Source: Belliella baltica DSM 15883 (GTDB taxonomy: Bacteria; Bacteroidota; Bacteroidia; Cytophagales; Cyclobacteriaceae). From it: DNA of 64,000 nt. Under the pieces are notes generated by a model. It was not told the origin of the DNA, made no database searches, and was given only the letters and a program-made list of their open reading frames with translations. The stretch covers positions 3,369,501 to 3,433,500 of the forward strand of contig NC_018010.1 of the NCBI RefSeq assembly GCF_000265405.1, written 5' to 3'. A program made the translations under genes and the position numbers. Positions 37,043-45,696 of the stretch are shown here, in pieces (the first letter of the stretch is position 1; each line of letters begins with the position of its first letter).

Positions 37043-38172
37043 TATACTAAGTTATTATAAACTTCTTCAATTTCTGACACCATTTTTTTCATTGAGAACT
37101 CTTTTTCTACTCTTAGCCTTGCATTGAGGGAAAGTGCTTGGTGCAATTCAGGTACTTGAATGATTCTTAAGCATAAATTAGATAGCTTTTCGTATTCATC
37201 TACTTCACAAAGCATACCTTCTAAGCCATGTGTAACTGCTTCTCCTATTCCACCTGCCCTTGTAGCGACAACTGGAATTTGGCAAGACATGGCTTCAAGC
37301 ATTGCAACGGGTAGGCCTTCAAACTCAGAACTACTCATATATAAGTTCATGGTTGAGAGGAAAGGTATCACTTCTTTTTGGACACCAACCCAATGAAAAT
37401 TTGACGCATAATTTGATTCCTTCATTTGTTTGAGGATTTTTTCTCTCCAATCTCCATCTCCTACAAGTAGAAAATGAACTTTAGGCTCAATTTGAAGAAT
37501 TTGCAGAGCTTGTTGGACCCATATCCAAAGCCTTTTTTGAGATCTAAACACTGCCACTTTTCCTATTACAAAAGCATTTTGAGGAATTCCAAGTTCTGCC
37601 CTGATTGCTTCTCCAGCTGCTTCATCTTTTTTAAAAAAATCAGTATTTACTCCATTGAGGATGTTTTTAACTTTCAGTCTTCCTTTGCGCTTTAGAGGAG
37701 AAATCATCATATTTAACTCCATTGAAAGTGCTACTTCATTAGAGACGGCAATAGCTACATCCTGTTTTTTGAAAGTAAGCTTATTAAACCAATAGGAGAC
37801 TTTATTATATCTATCCCAAGTGTTATGTTCTGTATAAACTATCGGTATCTTTATTTTTCTGCCTACAAGCCTTGCTAATACACCTGCCCAAGGTAAATGA
37901 GCGTGAATGATATCAATATTTTCAATTTTAATAAAATTTTTCACCTTATTGATTTGTCTAAAAATACCAAGGTTTGATGAAGGGAATAAGAATACGCGGA
38001 TTCCTGCTGCTCTTAGTTCTTCAACAATATTATTTTCTTGATGATAGAAATAGATACAATAAAATTCAAACCTTTGAAGGTCGTGTAGTTTGGCAGTTTC
38101 CGGTATAAGTTTTTCTGCACCACCTCTACCAAGAGACTTTATAAGATGCAGGACTTTTACTTTCGAGTTCAT
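37042..38172 (-). CDS. glycosyltransferase family 4 (GT-B fold)
   Basis: A 376-aa GT-B enzyme. The acceptor-side start VLHLIKSLGRGGAEKLIPE is typical of GT4, as is IDIIHAHLPWAGVLARLVG. The donor site has GKVAVFRSQKRLWIWVQQA (about 205-223) and SSSEFEGLPVAMLEAMSCQIPVVATRAGGIGE (EX7E pattern, about 285-316). The nucleotide sugar is not predictable. It is the first gene of the deacetylase pair and belongs to the surface-polysaccharide block. Confidence 0.93.
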   Translation of the reverse strand: MNSKVKVLHLIKSLGRGGAEKLIPETAKLHDLQRFEFYCIYFYHQENNIVEELRAAGIRVFLFPSSNLGIFRQINKVKNFIKIENIDIIHAHLPWAGVLARLVGRKIKIPIVYTEHNTWDRYNKVSYWFNKLTFKKQDVAIAVSNEVALSMELNMMISPLKRKGRLKVKNILNGVNTDFFKKDEAAGEAIRAELGIPQNAFVIGKVAVFRSQKRLWIWVQQALQILQIEPKVHFLLVGDGDWREKILKQMKESNYASNFHWVGVQKEVIPFLSTMNLYMSSSEFEGLPVAMLEAMSCQIPVVATRAGGIGEAVTHGLEGMLCEVDEYEKLSNLCLRIIQVPELHQALSLNARLRVEKEFSMKKMVSEIEEVYNNLV

Positions 38173-38284
38173 GTGGCAAGATAAGAAAATGTTGTTTAGT
38201 ATTGTTAATTGGGGGAATGGGTGAGTATTTGAGTGAAAGCAATGATGAGGATTGATAAAGTAAAATTTCTTTTATCTTTAAAAC

Positions 38285-39868
38285 ATGATTCAGCATAAAA
38301 GCTCAACCTGGTTTCAGTCACCTATCCTTTGGAGCGGCGCTATATTTTTATGTGCTTTTTGGTATTGGGGTTATGATGGTATTACGTTTAGTGATGATGT
38401 TTATTACATCACCACTGGGCATGCTTTTTGGCAAGGAAATGATGTTTTAAGTGATTATCATTTCTCTAGTAGATTTGGTTCTTATATTTTTTCTGGTTTG
38501 ATGACTTTTTTATTTGGGTTTTCTGATAGAGCTGGAAGTCTTGCTTCACTCTTTGCATATTTGGTTACACTTTTTTTGATAGTCAAGATTGTACCTAAAA
38601 AAAGACAACAATTTTGGGCTGTCATCTTCTTTGTTACACAAGTTTATTTATTGCACTTTTTGACTAAAGTTTATCCAGACAGCTTATTAGTATTTTGGGC
38701 CATATTGATTCCTTTTGTGGCTTCCTATAGACACGTACATCCTATTACTTCTTCATTCCTCTTGGTAATTGCCCTTTTGATGGGATTCATGACAAAAGAA
38801 ACGATAGTCTTTTTATTTCCCTTTCCTTTGTTCATCCTGTTTCTTGATTGGAAAAGTAAATTATTGGGAAAATTTCATCTCTATTTTGGGGTTCTTTCCA
38901 TTTGTTTTTCGATTTTATATTTAGGGTATTATTGGTGGGAATTTGGAGACCCTTTCTTTAGGATTCAGTCTGTTCATCAAGGCCACTACATTTCTGAATA
39001 CACTTTTTTTGATAAAGATTTGTCATCAATGTTATGGCGAATCAGTTTCAGTCCTTTGCTCACCTTTATTGAGAGAGGATATTGGTTGTGGATCATATTG
39101 AGTATCCCAGCTATTTTTACAGGATTAAAAAAATATGAAAATATAAAAACTGAATTTGCGATAGCTATTTGCTGTATGCTTGCAGGTTTTTGGTGGATGA
39201 CAACGAGTTTGGAATACTATAACCCTCTTTATTTAAACCCTAGGCATTTGATCATCTTAGTCCCTTTATTGGCTGTTTTAATTGGTTTGGGTGCTTCGTC
39301 TTGGCTTGATGATCCTAAAACCAGAAATATTACTGTAGCAATGATTCTTGTTGGATCATTTTTGGGAATGGCCATAGGAGATTGGAAACAGGCTGTTTTT
39401 CTGAGTGTTTTTGCGAGTGTTCTCTGGAGTAGAGACATTTGGAAAGGCACATTTCAACAAGCTATACTTGTGATCCTGCTAGTCGTTCCTGCCATATACA
39501 GTGCGCGGTATCAGCATCAGTTAAAAGGTTATGACCATTTTAAAAATTCCCTTGAAGATGCATTGAGAAGTGAGGAAGAAGTAATCGTAGTTAACAATTT
39601 TGTGGAGTTCAGCAAAGAAGTGCTCCTACCCTTTCAGCCCGAGCATCAAGCTTCTCTTTTCCCCATTGAGAGATTAAATGAATTTGAGGAGTTGGCACCT
39701 GAGAAATTCACCCTGATCATTTATTCTTATTACAAGCATGCTTATCCTAAAGAGATTCCTGATGTAGTAGATTTTCTTGATTTGGTAGAAGAAATGGGCT
39801 ATGAAGTAATAGAAGAAAAAGAAGACAGATGGGTGAAGGTGTTTAGGTTTTTAGAAGGAGGAAAATAG
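38285..39868 (+). CDS. GT39-like multi-spanning membrane protein, probable lipid-linked sugar glycosyltransferase
   Basis: A 527-aa protein with about ten or more hydrophobic segments and a soluble C-terminal tail. The first periplasmic loop has the acidic motif ITFSDDVYYITTGHAFWQGND (about 33-53), typical for the catalytic Asp of GT39/ArnT-type GT-C enzymes. ArnT-like proteins transfer sugars from undecaprenyl phosphate to lipids or proteins. It lies divergently from the glycosyltransferase. The donor and acceptor are unknown. Confidence 0.75.
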   Translation: MIQHKSSTWFQSPILWSGAIFLCAFWYWGYDGITFSDDVYYITTGHAFWQGNDVLSDYHFSSRFGSYIFSGLMTFLFGFSDRAGSLASLFAYLVTLFLIVKIVPKKRQQFWAVIFFVTQVYLLHFLTKVYPDSLLVFWAILIPFVASYRHVHPITSSFLLVIALLMGFMTKETIVFLFPFPLFILFLDWKSKLLGKFHLYFGVLSICFSILYLGYYWWEFGDPFFRIQSVHQGHYISEYTFFDKDLSSMLWRISFSPLLTFIERGYWLWIILSIPAIFTGLKKYENIKTEFAIAICCMLAGFWWMTTSLEYYNPLYLNPRHLIILVPLLAVLIGLGASSWLDDPKTRNITVAMILVGSFLGMAIGDWKQAVFLSVFASVLWSRDIWKGTFQQAILVILLVVPAIYSARYQHQLKGYDHFKNSLEDALRSEEEVIVVNNFVEFSKEVLLPFQPEHQASLFPIERLNEFEELAPEKFTLIIYSYYKHAYPKEIPDVVDFLDLVEEMGYEVIEEKEDRWVKVFRFLEGGK

Positions 39869-39947
39869 GAGGTCGGAACGTTAAGAAAAAAAGAAGAATG
39901 CAGAGGGGTGAATACAAATTGGGAAAAGGCGAAAGGTTAAAGGAATA

Positions 39948-40158
39948 CCACGGATTTTACGAATTGAACGAATTAGGATTAAAGGGATTTGGAGGCTGAT
40001 TTGGTTTTAAAACTGATTTATATTTTTTAATATCATTTTGAATTATGCGACAGAGCGCTTCAAATTTTGCGAATTGGAGGAAGAAATTGAAAGGATGAAG
40101 ACAGAGGAAAAAAAAGGGTTAAAGGTTTATAATGGTTAAAAGGTTAAAGGAAAAAAAA
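39948..40158. repeat. non-coding repeat segments shared with 31.1-31.3 kb
   Basis: 39948-40072 is an imperfect copy of 31203-31325 (both start ACCACGGATTTTA and run through GAACGAATTAGGATTAAAGG). 40110-40158 is a near-identical copy of 31152-31198 (GGGTTAAAGGTTTATAATGG), but the two blocks are in swapped order. Confidence 0.75.
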
Positions 40159-40261
40159 TGATGAATGTCGAACTTTGAATTAAAACTGCCGAAGTAGATG
40201 GAATTATATAGGAATACTATAAAACTGCGGAAAAAAAAATAAATAGTCAAGGAAAGAAGCC

Positions 40262-40735
40262 TGAGGAGCCTGTCCCGAAAGTCGGGAGCTTTAACTTTGA
40301 GTAGCCCCCAGTGAAACTGGGAGGAAGTAAGAAAAGGAAAAATTATTATCCAATATTTTTGACCCCATTCGGGGTCGAATTTCTGTTTGCTTGGAGAATT
40401 TGGAATTAAAGTCTAGTGACTTTGTGGGGCAGTTTGAAAACTGCTTAGGCAAAGAGTCTAAGTCTGAAGACTTGAACTAATGGGGTATGGCATTTGGAAT
40501 TAAAGTCTGGAGACTTTTAGGGGCAGTTTGAAAACTGCCTAGATGGATGGTCCAAGTCTGAAGACTTGAACCAGTAAGGTTTTGATTTTAGATCCCGGCA
40601 TTGAAATACCGGGATAAGAGGTCGGTCATGCCGATGGCATTTGAAGGAAAGTCTGGAGACTTTGAGGGGCAGTTGGAAAACTGCTATGGTTTGGGTCCAA
40701 GTCAGGAGATTTGAACCAGAAGTGGCCTCATTTAT
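40262..40735. repeat. palindromic repeat island upstream of the Fic cassette
   Basis: Three copies of an ~82-nt unit (40400-40481, 40493-40574, 40639-40719). Each holds three palindromes in the same order: AAGTCTGGAGACTT (variants), GCAGTTTGAAAACTGC and CAAGTCTGAAGACTTG. A second unit type around CCCGGCATTGAAATACCGGG lies at 40593-40646. Further hairpins include CCCGAAAGTCGGG and GACCCCATTCGGGGTC. No ORF is supported. Confidence 0.85.
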
Positions 40736-40816
40736 TATCTTACAATTAAACCAATATATGCAACTTTCGTTTACTATTTATGTCTGAGAAAAATTAAAGC
40801 TTAGAAAATATTTAAG

Positions 40817-40824
40817 TATATTTG
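40817..40824 (+). promoter_or_regulatory. candidate -7 box TATATTTG before the Fic cassette
   Basis: An exact TAnnTTTG box only 4 nt before the ATG at 40829, implying a leaderless or nearly leaderless mRNA. No good TTG -33 element is found 19-20 nt upstream, so this is tentative. Confidence 0.35.
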
Positions 40825-40828
40825 TAAT

Positions 40829-41047
40829 ATGTTTATAAATAGAAAAGACATAATCACATTGAGAAATTTATCATTAACAAAAGAACTTGTTCTTTTGGAT
40901 GATATTCCTCTTTCTTTTAGAGAAGATTTTTTTGAGTTCTTTTTTGGAAAAACTTTAATTGAAAAAGATAGCTTACTTTTCGCTTACCCTCACGATGTTA
41001 AATTGTGGACTAAGTTTATGTTTCATAAATATAGTTCTAAGGCATAA
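40829..41047 (+). CDS. 72-aa protein of unknown function, first gene of the Fic cassette
   Basis: A 72-aa protein (MFINRKDIITLRNLSLTKEL) with no recognised domain. It is Phe/Leu rich in the middle (REDFFEFFFGKTLIEKD) and ends in a basic tail. Its stop abuts the ATG of the Fic gene (TAA then ATG), so they are surely one unit. The canonical (S/T)xxxE(G/N) antitoxin motif of separate Fic inhibitors is absent. It could be a partner, an antitoxin of another type or an adaptor; I do not assign a function. Confidence 0.65.
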   Translation: MFINRKDIITLRNLSLTKELVLLDDIPLSFREDFFEFFFGKTLIEKDSLLFAYPHDVKLWTKFMFHKYSSKA

Positions 41048-41842
41048 ATGTTACCTGAGTATTTATTAAAATTTAATAAGATACTTTTAAAATTTCAAAG
41101 GAAATTTCCTAGAACAGAATGGTCAAATGATTTTAAAAACTCATTAATTAATGACTACTCTTTCTTCTCCGCGCGTGTTGAAGATTCAAAGCTGGAATAT
41201 GGAGATACTATTAATTTTCTTAATGATGAAACCATAAGAGGAATAAATTTTGATTCCCTATTAGCTATATCAGATCATCAATCTGTTTTAAAAAACCTAT
41301 TGGATAGCTTGGAGGATTTCAGTCTAACAGAAGATACAATTAGACAAATTCACAGATCTTTAATGGAATCTCCTTTGGCTTGGGAAGCCGATTTTAGGCC
41401 TGAATTAGTTGGTAATTACAGAAACATTCCAACTATTGGATCAAGACAACCATATTTTGAAAACAAACATTACGCTCCTCACTACAACTTAGAAATAATA
41501 ATGTCTTCCTATTTGGATATATTTAATTCAAAATTGAGTTTAATTGATAATACTGAATATGGCAAGCATTTGTTAACTCAGGTTACGTATTTCCACAATA
41601 AATTTTTGAATGAAATTCACCCGTTTGCAGATGGTAATGGCAGGGTATGTAGGATTTTAATCGGAGCAATTTTAATGTTAAATAATTGTCCTCCTATATT
41701 TCCTCGAATTACAAACCAAACTCAGCAGAAGAAATATATTTCAATTATTGTAAGATGTGAAAAAGAAGAAAGTGATGAACCGATGATGAAATACTTTGCT
41801 CTAGGAATGACAGAATATTTAGAATCAAGACTTGGTGATTAA
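41048..41842 (+). CDS. Fic family protein (probable AMP-transferase)
   Basis: A 264-aa Fic-domain protein. The catalytic motif HPFADGNGRVCR starts at His191 and matches HPFx[D/E]GNGRxxR. The flap/substrate region FRPELVGNYRNIPTIGS (about residues 117-133) is typical of Fic/DOC enzymes that transfer AMP to hydroxyl side chains. An N-terminal class II-like inhibitory helix is present as SARVED (Ser41, Glu45), but with Asp46 where Gly or Asn is usual. It is flanked by palindromic repeat islands and follows the 72-aa gene without a gap. Confidence 0.9.
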   Translation: MLPEYLLKFNKILLKFQRKFPRTEWSNDFKNSLINDYSFFSARVEDSKLEYGDTINFLNDETIRGINFDSLLAISDHQSVLKNLLDSLEDFSLTEDTIRQIHRSLMESPLAWEADFRPELVGNYRNIPTIGSRQPYFENKHYAPHYNLEIIMSSYLDIFNSKLSLIDNTEYGKHLLTQVTYFHNKFLNEIHPFADGNGRVCRILIGAILMLNNCPPIFPRITNQTQQKKYISIIVRCEKEESDEPMMKYFALGMTEYLESRLGD

Positions 41843-41889
41843 CCGATTTTTTGGCAACAAGCCTCGTTTTATTCTTCATGAATGGCCCG

Positions 41890-42470
41890 CACCTCTTGAT
41901 ATCAGCAGTGAACTGCTGGGTTAATGTGTCGGTCATGCCTACCTTTGGTAGGTAAACTATGGAATTGGATTTAAAGTCTGGAGACCTTCATTAAAAGGAG
42001 GAAGGATGAAATTAGAAGGAGGAATGACATCATTCTAAGGTTGAAGAGTTACAATTTCGAGAAGCTAGTTTTGATGTCGTCCGTACCTACGGCACTAATC
42101 AAAATCGATCTTGATTTTTGAGCCTAGCATTGAAATACCGGGTTAAGAAGTCCGTAATGCCTATGGCATTTGAAGGAAAGTCTGGAGACTTTGTGGGGAA
42201 GTTTGAAAACTACTTAGGCAAACAGTCCAAGTCTGAAGACTTGAACTAATAGGCAAAATTGAAAACTTGATCCAGTTGAAGGAAATTAGGATTGCAAATC
42301 CTGTTTATCTAATTCTCGAAATTGCAAATTTCGAGAAGCGGACATTTGGAATTAAAGTCTGGAGACTTATGAAGGGCAGTTTGAAAACTGCGATGTGGTA
42401 GGTCCAAGTCTCCAAAAAGGAGGTAAACCTCCCTGAAGGGAGGTAAATCTGAAGACTTGAACCAATTTGA
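41890..42470. repeat. palindromic repeat island downstream of the Fic cassette
   Basis: The same modules as at 40.3-40.7 kb recur. A full ~82-nt unit is at 42168-42250 and a second at 42344-42466 whose last palindrome is split by a 37-40-nt hairpin insertion. A 76-nt unit at 42266-42341 matches 31482-31557. A GGTTAATG/GTCGGTCATGCC module lies near 41900-41960. No protein is encoded. Confidence 0.85.
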
Positions 42471-42564
42471 GCTGCGGGTCGGGATAAATTTCGAGAAGCT
42501 GAGAAGCTGAATTCAGCTGCGCTGCACTTCGGTTAGCTCTTATATTTTAGGAGTTCGGTTTTTT

Positions 42565-42711
42565 CTATTTGTTCCATTTCGGTAATTCTCCGGTATGGTC
42601 AAAAAAGTTTTTTAGCATTTCAACTTGTTCTTTCATTTGGTCGATATTGCCATCTGTTACATACCAATAAATGTCAAGAGCGTCTGTTTTGTCTTTTATT
42701 AATTGATCAGT
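42565..42711 (-). pseudogene. 3' fragment of a gene cut off by the IS3-family element
   Basis: On the minus strand an open frame reads directly from the IS3 end into TDQLIKDKTDALDIYWYVTDGNIDQMKEQVEMLKNFFDHTGELPKWNK and stops at TAG 42565. It has 48 codons of normal composition but no start. It therefore looks like the C-terminus of a gene whose 5' part was lost when the IS inserted or the junction was rearranged. I do not recognise the family. Confidence 0.6.
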
Positions 42712-42783
42712 CTATAACACTCCCCATTTGTTGGACCAAAAGTATCAGTTGCTAAGTTAATTTATTTATTTGTTAATACTTCT

Positions 42784-42831
42784 TTAGTTGTCCTATTTCC
42801 CAAGGGTACCCTTGGGAAATAGGACAACTAA
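42784..42831. repeat. 48-nt perfect palindrome inside the IS3-family element
   Basis: Arms 42784-42807 and 42808-42831 are exact reverse complements with no loop, centred on GGGTACCC. It lies between the orfB stop (42840) and the left end of the IS. It can act as a strong stem downstream of orfB, or it is an inserted palindrome. Confidence 0.95.
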
Positions 42832-42839
42832 CTTTTACT

Positions 42840-43676
42840 TTATGCTGCTTTTCGGGTTGGCCCATAATATCTTTCCCCAGGCTTCTCCCTAGTGGTATGA
42901 TGAACCTTTTGGTTGTAATATTCAATATACCATTTGACACCTTTGAGCAGGTCATAACCGTCCTCGCTTGGGTTCAGATAGATGTAATCATACTTGATCG
43001 ACTTCCAGAACCTTTCAATATATACATTGTCCAAAGCCCTTCCCTTTCCGTCCATTGATACTTTGATATCCAGCCCTTCAAGGTAATTGATCCATAAGGC
43101 TGATGTGTACTGGCTTCCCTGATCGGAATTGACTATCTCTGGCTTACCATTTTCTCTGATGGCCTCTTCGATTACCTGCTTACACCATTTGGCGTCCTGA
43201 CTGTTGGATATACCCCATGACAGTATCCTTCTGCTGTAAACATCCATGACTGCGGTCAGGAACATAAACCCCTTCTGCATCGGAATGTAGGTGATATCGG
43301 TTACCCACACTTGGTTGGGCCTTTCAATCTTTAAGTTCCTGAGAAGATAAGGCCTGATATATTCACGCAAACCGGATTTGGTAAGGTTCTTCCTCCTGTA
43401 AAGGGTTTCCCTGCCCATCAGCCTGAAAAGCCTCCTGATGCGCTTTGGGCCGACAACGAAGCCCAGTCCTGTCAACAGATAGACCATCGACACAACGCCT
43501 TCAGTAGGGTGATCGGTAAGATGCCTGTCCATGATTCCCATCAGTTTCAGATTGATCTCGTTTTCCCCTTTTGGTTTGTAATATAGACTGCTTCGGGGAA
43601 CCTCCAATACTTCACACTGTTTCCTTATAGAAAGCCCCTTATAATCGGAACAAACCAATGTCGCCCGGTCTTTCAT
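42840..43676 (-). CDS. IS3-family transposase OrfB (rve integrase core)
   Basis: A 278-aa DDE transposase subunit. The HTH_21-type leader (YKPKGENEINLKLMG) is followed by the rve domain with DDE residues in VWVTDITYI (Asp), IVNSDQGSQYTS (Asp) and NVYIERFWKSIKYD (Glu). OrfB starts ATGA-overlapped with the OrfA stop and is in the -1 frame, so the active product is expected as an OrfAB fusion made by frameshifting. It appears intact. Confidence 0.93.
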   Translation of the reverse strand: MKDRATLVCSDYKGLSIRKQCEVLEVPRSSLYYKPKGENEINLKLMGIMDRHLTDHPTEGVVSMVYLLTGLGFVVGPKRIRRLFRLMGRETLYRRKNLTKSGLREYIRPYLLRNLKIERPNQVWVTDITYIPMQKGFMFLTAVMDVYSRRILSWGISNSQDAKWCKQVIEEAIRENGKPEIVNSDQGSQYTSALWINYLEGLDIKVSMDGKGRALDNVYIERFWKSIKYDYIYLNPSEDGYDLLKGVKWYIEYYNQKVHHTTREKPGERYYGPTRKAA

Positions 43677-43966
43677 ATCCCCAGTTTCTTGCAGCTTTTT
43701 TTTAAAAAGTCATTCTCTACTTTTAGCTCTCCGATCTGGGCATAGAGCTGCTCAAGGGCAGGGCCTTCTTCCTTTTTCTTTGAATGATCCTTTTCAAATA
43801 CAGCTGACATATTATCCAAAAACTCACCCTTCCACTTGGAGATAATCACAGGGCTAACATCGAACTTCTTGGACAATTCAGCCAATGTAAACTGATTCTT
43901 GATTGCTTCAAGGGCCACTTTTGCCTTGAACTCAGGAGAAAACTTTCGTCTTGTTTGCTTGTTCAT
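43673..43966 (-). CDS. IS3-family transposase OrfA (helix-turn-helix)
   Basis: A 97-aa protein from ATG 43966 (MNKQTRRKFSPEFKAKVALEA). The HTH_Tnp_1 domain is followed by a leucine-zipper-type helix (ALEQLYAQIGELKVENDFLKK) that typically mediates OrfAB multimerisation. It overlaps orfB by 4 nt. Confidence 0.92.
   Translation of the reverse strand: MNKQTRRKFSPEFKAKVALEAIKNQFTLAELSKKFDVSPVIISKWKGEFLDNMSAVFEKDHSKKKEEGPALEQLYAQIGELKVENDFLKKSCKKLGI
43696..43703 (-). promoter_or_regulatory. probable programmed -1 frameshift site (A8)
   Basis: On the minus strand A8 precedes GCTGC, 20 nt before the orfA stop. Slipping back one base joins the KKK of OrfA to LQETGDMKDRATL, entering the orfB frame. 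A-rich slippery sites with -1 shifting are normal for IS3. Confidence 0.65.
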
Positions 43967-44124
43967 AAGGTTAAATTTAAACGGTTTTTTTAACTTAACC
44001 TCTGGTCTCAATTTTGGGGAGTATTATATGGTGATGTAAATTGACCCCCGTCAAAAGTTATTTTTCTGGAATGGAATAAGAGGCTTTTAAGTCCTGTTAG
44101 GAGTGCAAACAATTAAGCATTCCC

Positions 44125-45681
44125 ATGGCCAATCGCACTCTTACCATGAACAAGATCAAACAAATTTTACGAGGCCATTTTGAAGGCCATGGCTCCAAGC
44201 AGCTCAGCAAATTGACGGGAGTCTCCCGCAATACTGTCAAGTCCTATCTTAAAAGATTTCAACAAACAGGCCTTTCCTTTGAAGAGGTTAATCAGCTTTC
44301 CGATGAAGGTTTAGCTGAATTAATATTAGGTCCACCAGCCCCTGTGCAGCAAAGTGACAGGCTGGAAGTATTACTTCCTTTATTGCCTGGGATCGTTAAG
44401 AAGTTGCGAATAAAAGGCATGACACGTCAGCGTCTCTGGGAAGAATACCGACAGAAGCATCCTGACGGTTTTCAGGCCAGCCAGTTCCGCAAACATATTC
44501 GGCAATACGTGGGTAAGCAGGGGCTAACGATGCATTTTGAGCACCTAGCCGGAGATAAAGTATTCATCGACTATGCGGGTAAAAAGCTCTATGTCACTGA
44601 TCCCGATACAGGGGAGCATTTTCCTGTAGAGGTATTTGTGGCTACGCTGGGCTGTACTCAATACACTTATGTGGAAGCCACTTACACCCAGAAGAAACCC
44701 GACTTCATCGGAAGCTGCACAAGGATGCTGGAGTTCTTCGGCGGGGTTCCAAGGGTAATCGTGCCTGACAACCTCCGGTCTGCAGTTACCAAAGGCAGCA
44801 AATACTCTCCAGTCCTGAACGAGACCTTTGAAACCTTTGCTGAGCATTACAACACCACTATCATTCCGGCAAGACCGCGTCAGCCAAGAGAAAAGTCTCT
44901 GGTCGAAGGTGCTGTAAGACTGGTATATCAGCGGATTTATGTAGCTCTTCAGGGAAAGGTGTTTTTATCCTTAGAAAGCCTTAATGAAGCACTTGTTCCT
45001 TTGGTATCCAACTACAATGACTATGCACTCAGAGGTGAGGAAAGTCGCAGGGAACAGTTTGAGACACTTGAGCGGAACAGTCTGCTGGCACTTCCCGAAC
45101 TTCCTTATCAGCTGATGAGTGTCAAAGTGTGCACTGTAATGAAAAACACCCACATATGTCTTGGGGAGGATAAACACTACTACAGTGTTCCCCATCAGTA
45201 TATGGGAAAGAAAGTCAAAGTCCTTTTCAATGATGACCAGGTAGAGATCTTTTACAAGTATCATCCTATAGCCAAACACAAACGCGATAAAAGGAAGCAT
45301 AAGTACACGACACTAAGGGATCATCTGGCCGGAAACCAGAAGTATGTATCCGATTGGAGTTATGAATTCTTTGTAAGTGAAGGCAATAAGATCAGCAAGG
45401 AGGTAGGGAAATTCCTATCCAGCCTGATGGAATCTATTCCCCATCCGGAGCAAGGTTATAGATCCTGCTCCGGAATCCTTCATCTTGCCCGTAAAGTGGG
45501 TTCACAGCGGATCACTGGAGCCTGCAAAAGAGCGTCAGAGTATGGTGTTTACACCTATCCTATGATTGAACAGATCCTTTCCAAAAATTTAGACGCAATC
45601 AGTTTTTCCGATGAACAGCTGGATGAGTCTTCCCAGATGCCCAAACACCACAACATCCGTGGCAACAGATACTTCAGTTAA
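44125..45681 (+). CDS. istA: IS21-family transposase IstA
   Basis: A 518-aa transposase. The N-terminal HTH (HGSKQLSKLTGVSRNTVKSYL, about residues 20-40) is followed by a DDE core with Asp in KVFIDYAGKKLYV (about 145-157), Asp in RVIVPDNLRSAV and Glu in REKSLVEGAVRL. It starts with ATG 44125 and appears full length. It works with the ATPase IstB encoded 15 nt downstream. Confidence 0.95.
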   Translation: MANRTLTMNKIKQILRGHFEGHGSKQLSKLTGVSRNTVKSYLKRFQQTGLSFEEVNQLSDEGLAELILGPPAPVQQSDRLEVLLPLLPGIVKKLRIKGMTRQRLWEEYRQKHPDGFQASQFRKHIRQYVGKQGLTMHFEHLAGDKVFIDYAGKKLYVTDPDTGEHFPVEVFVATLGCTQYTYVEATYTQKKPDFIGSCTRMLEFFGGVPRVIVPDNLRSAVTKGSKYSPVLNETFETFAEHYNTTIIPARPRQPREKSLVEGAVRLVYQRIYVALQGKVFLSLESLNEALVPLVSNYNDYALRGEESRREQFETLERNSLLALPELPYQLMSVKVCTVMKNTHICLGEDKHYYSVPHQYMGKKVKVLFNDDQVEIFYKYHPIAKHKRDKRKHKYTTLRDHLAGNQKYVSDWSYEFFVSEGNKISKEVGKFLSSLMESIPHPEQGYRSCSGILHLARKVGSQRITGACKRASEYGVYTYPMIEQILSKNLDAISFSDEQLDESSQMPKHHNIRGNRYFS

Positions 45682-45696
45682 CAAACACCAATTCCA

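Larger units (their letters stand above)
42713..44028 (-). mobile_element. IS3-family (IS150-type) insertion sequence
   Basis: About 1316 bp with short terminal inverted repeats (TATAACACTCCCCA on the left, TATAATACTCCCCA on the right) that resemble IS150-group ends. It encodes OrfA and OrfB in overlapping frames on the minus strand. No target duplication is visible, and the right end abuts the IS21-family element directly, so one insertion or a deletion probably joined them. GC content is visibly above the surrounding host DNA. Confidence 0.85.

Noticed and set aside
40400..42466. Regularly repeated palindromes that might look like a CRISPR array
   Set aside because: Units vary in spacing and sequence, contain three different stems each, have no constant-length unique spacers, and no cas genes are near.
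42773..42955. 60-aa open frame overlapping the end of orfB and the 48-nt palindrome
   Set aside because: Out of frame with orfB on the same strand, with no family resemblance.
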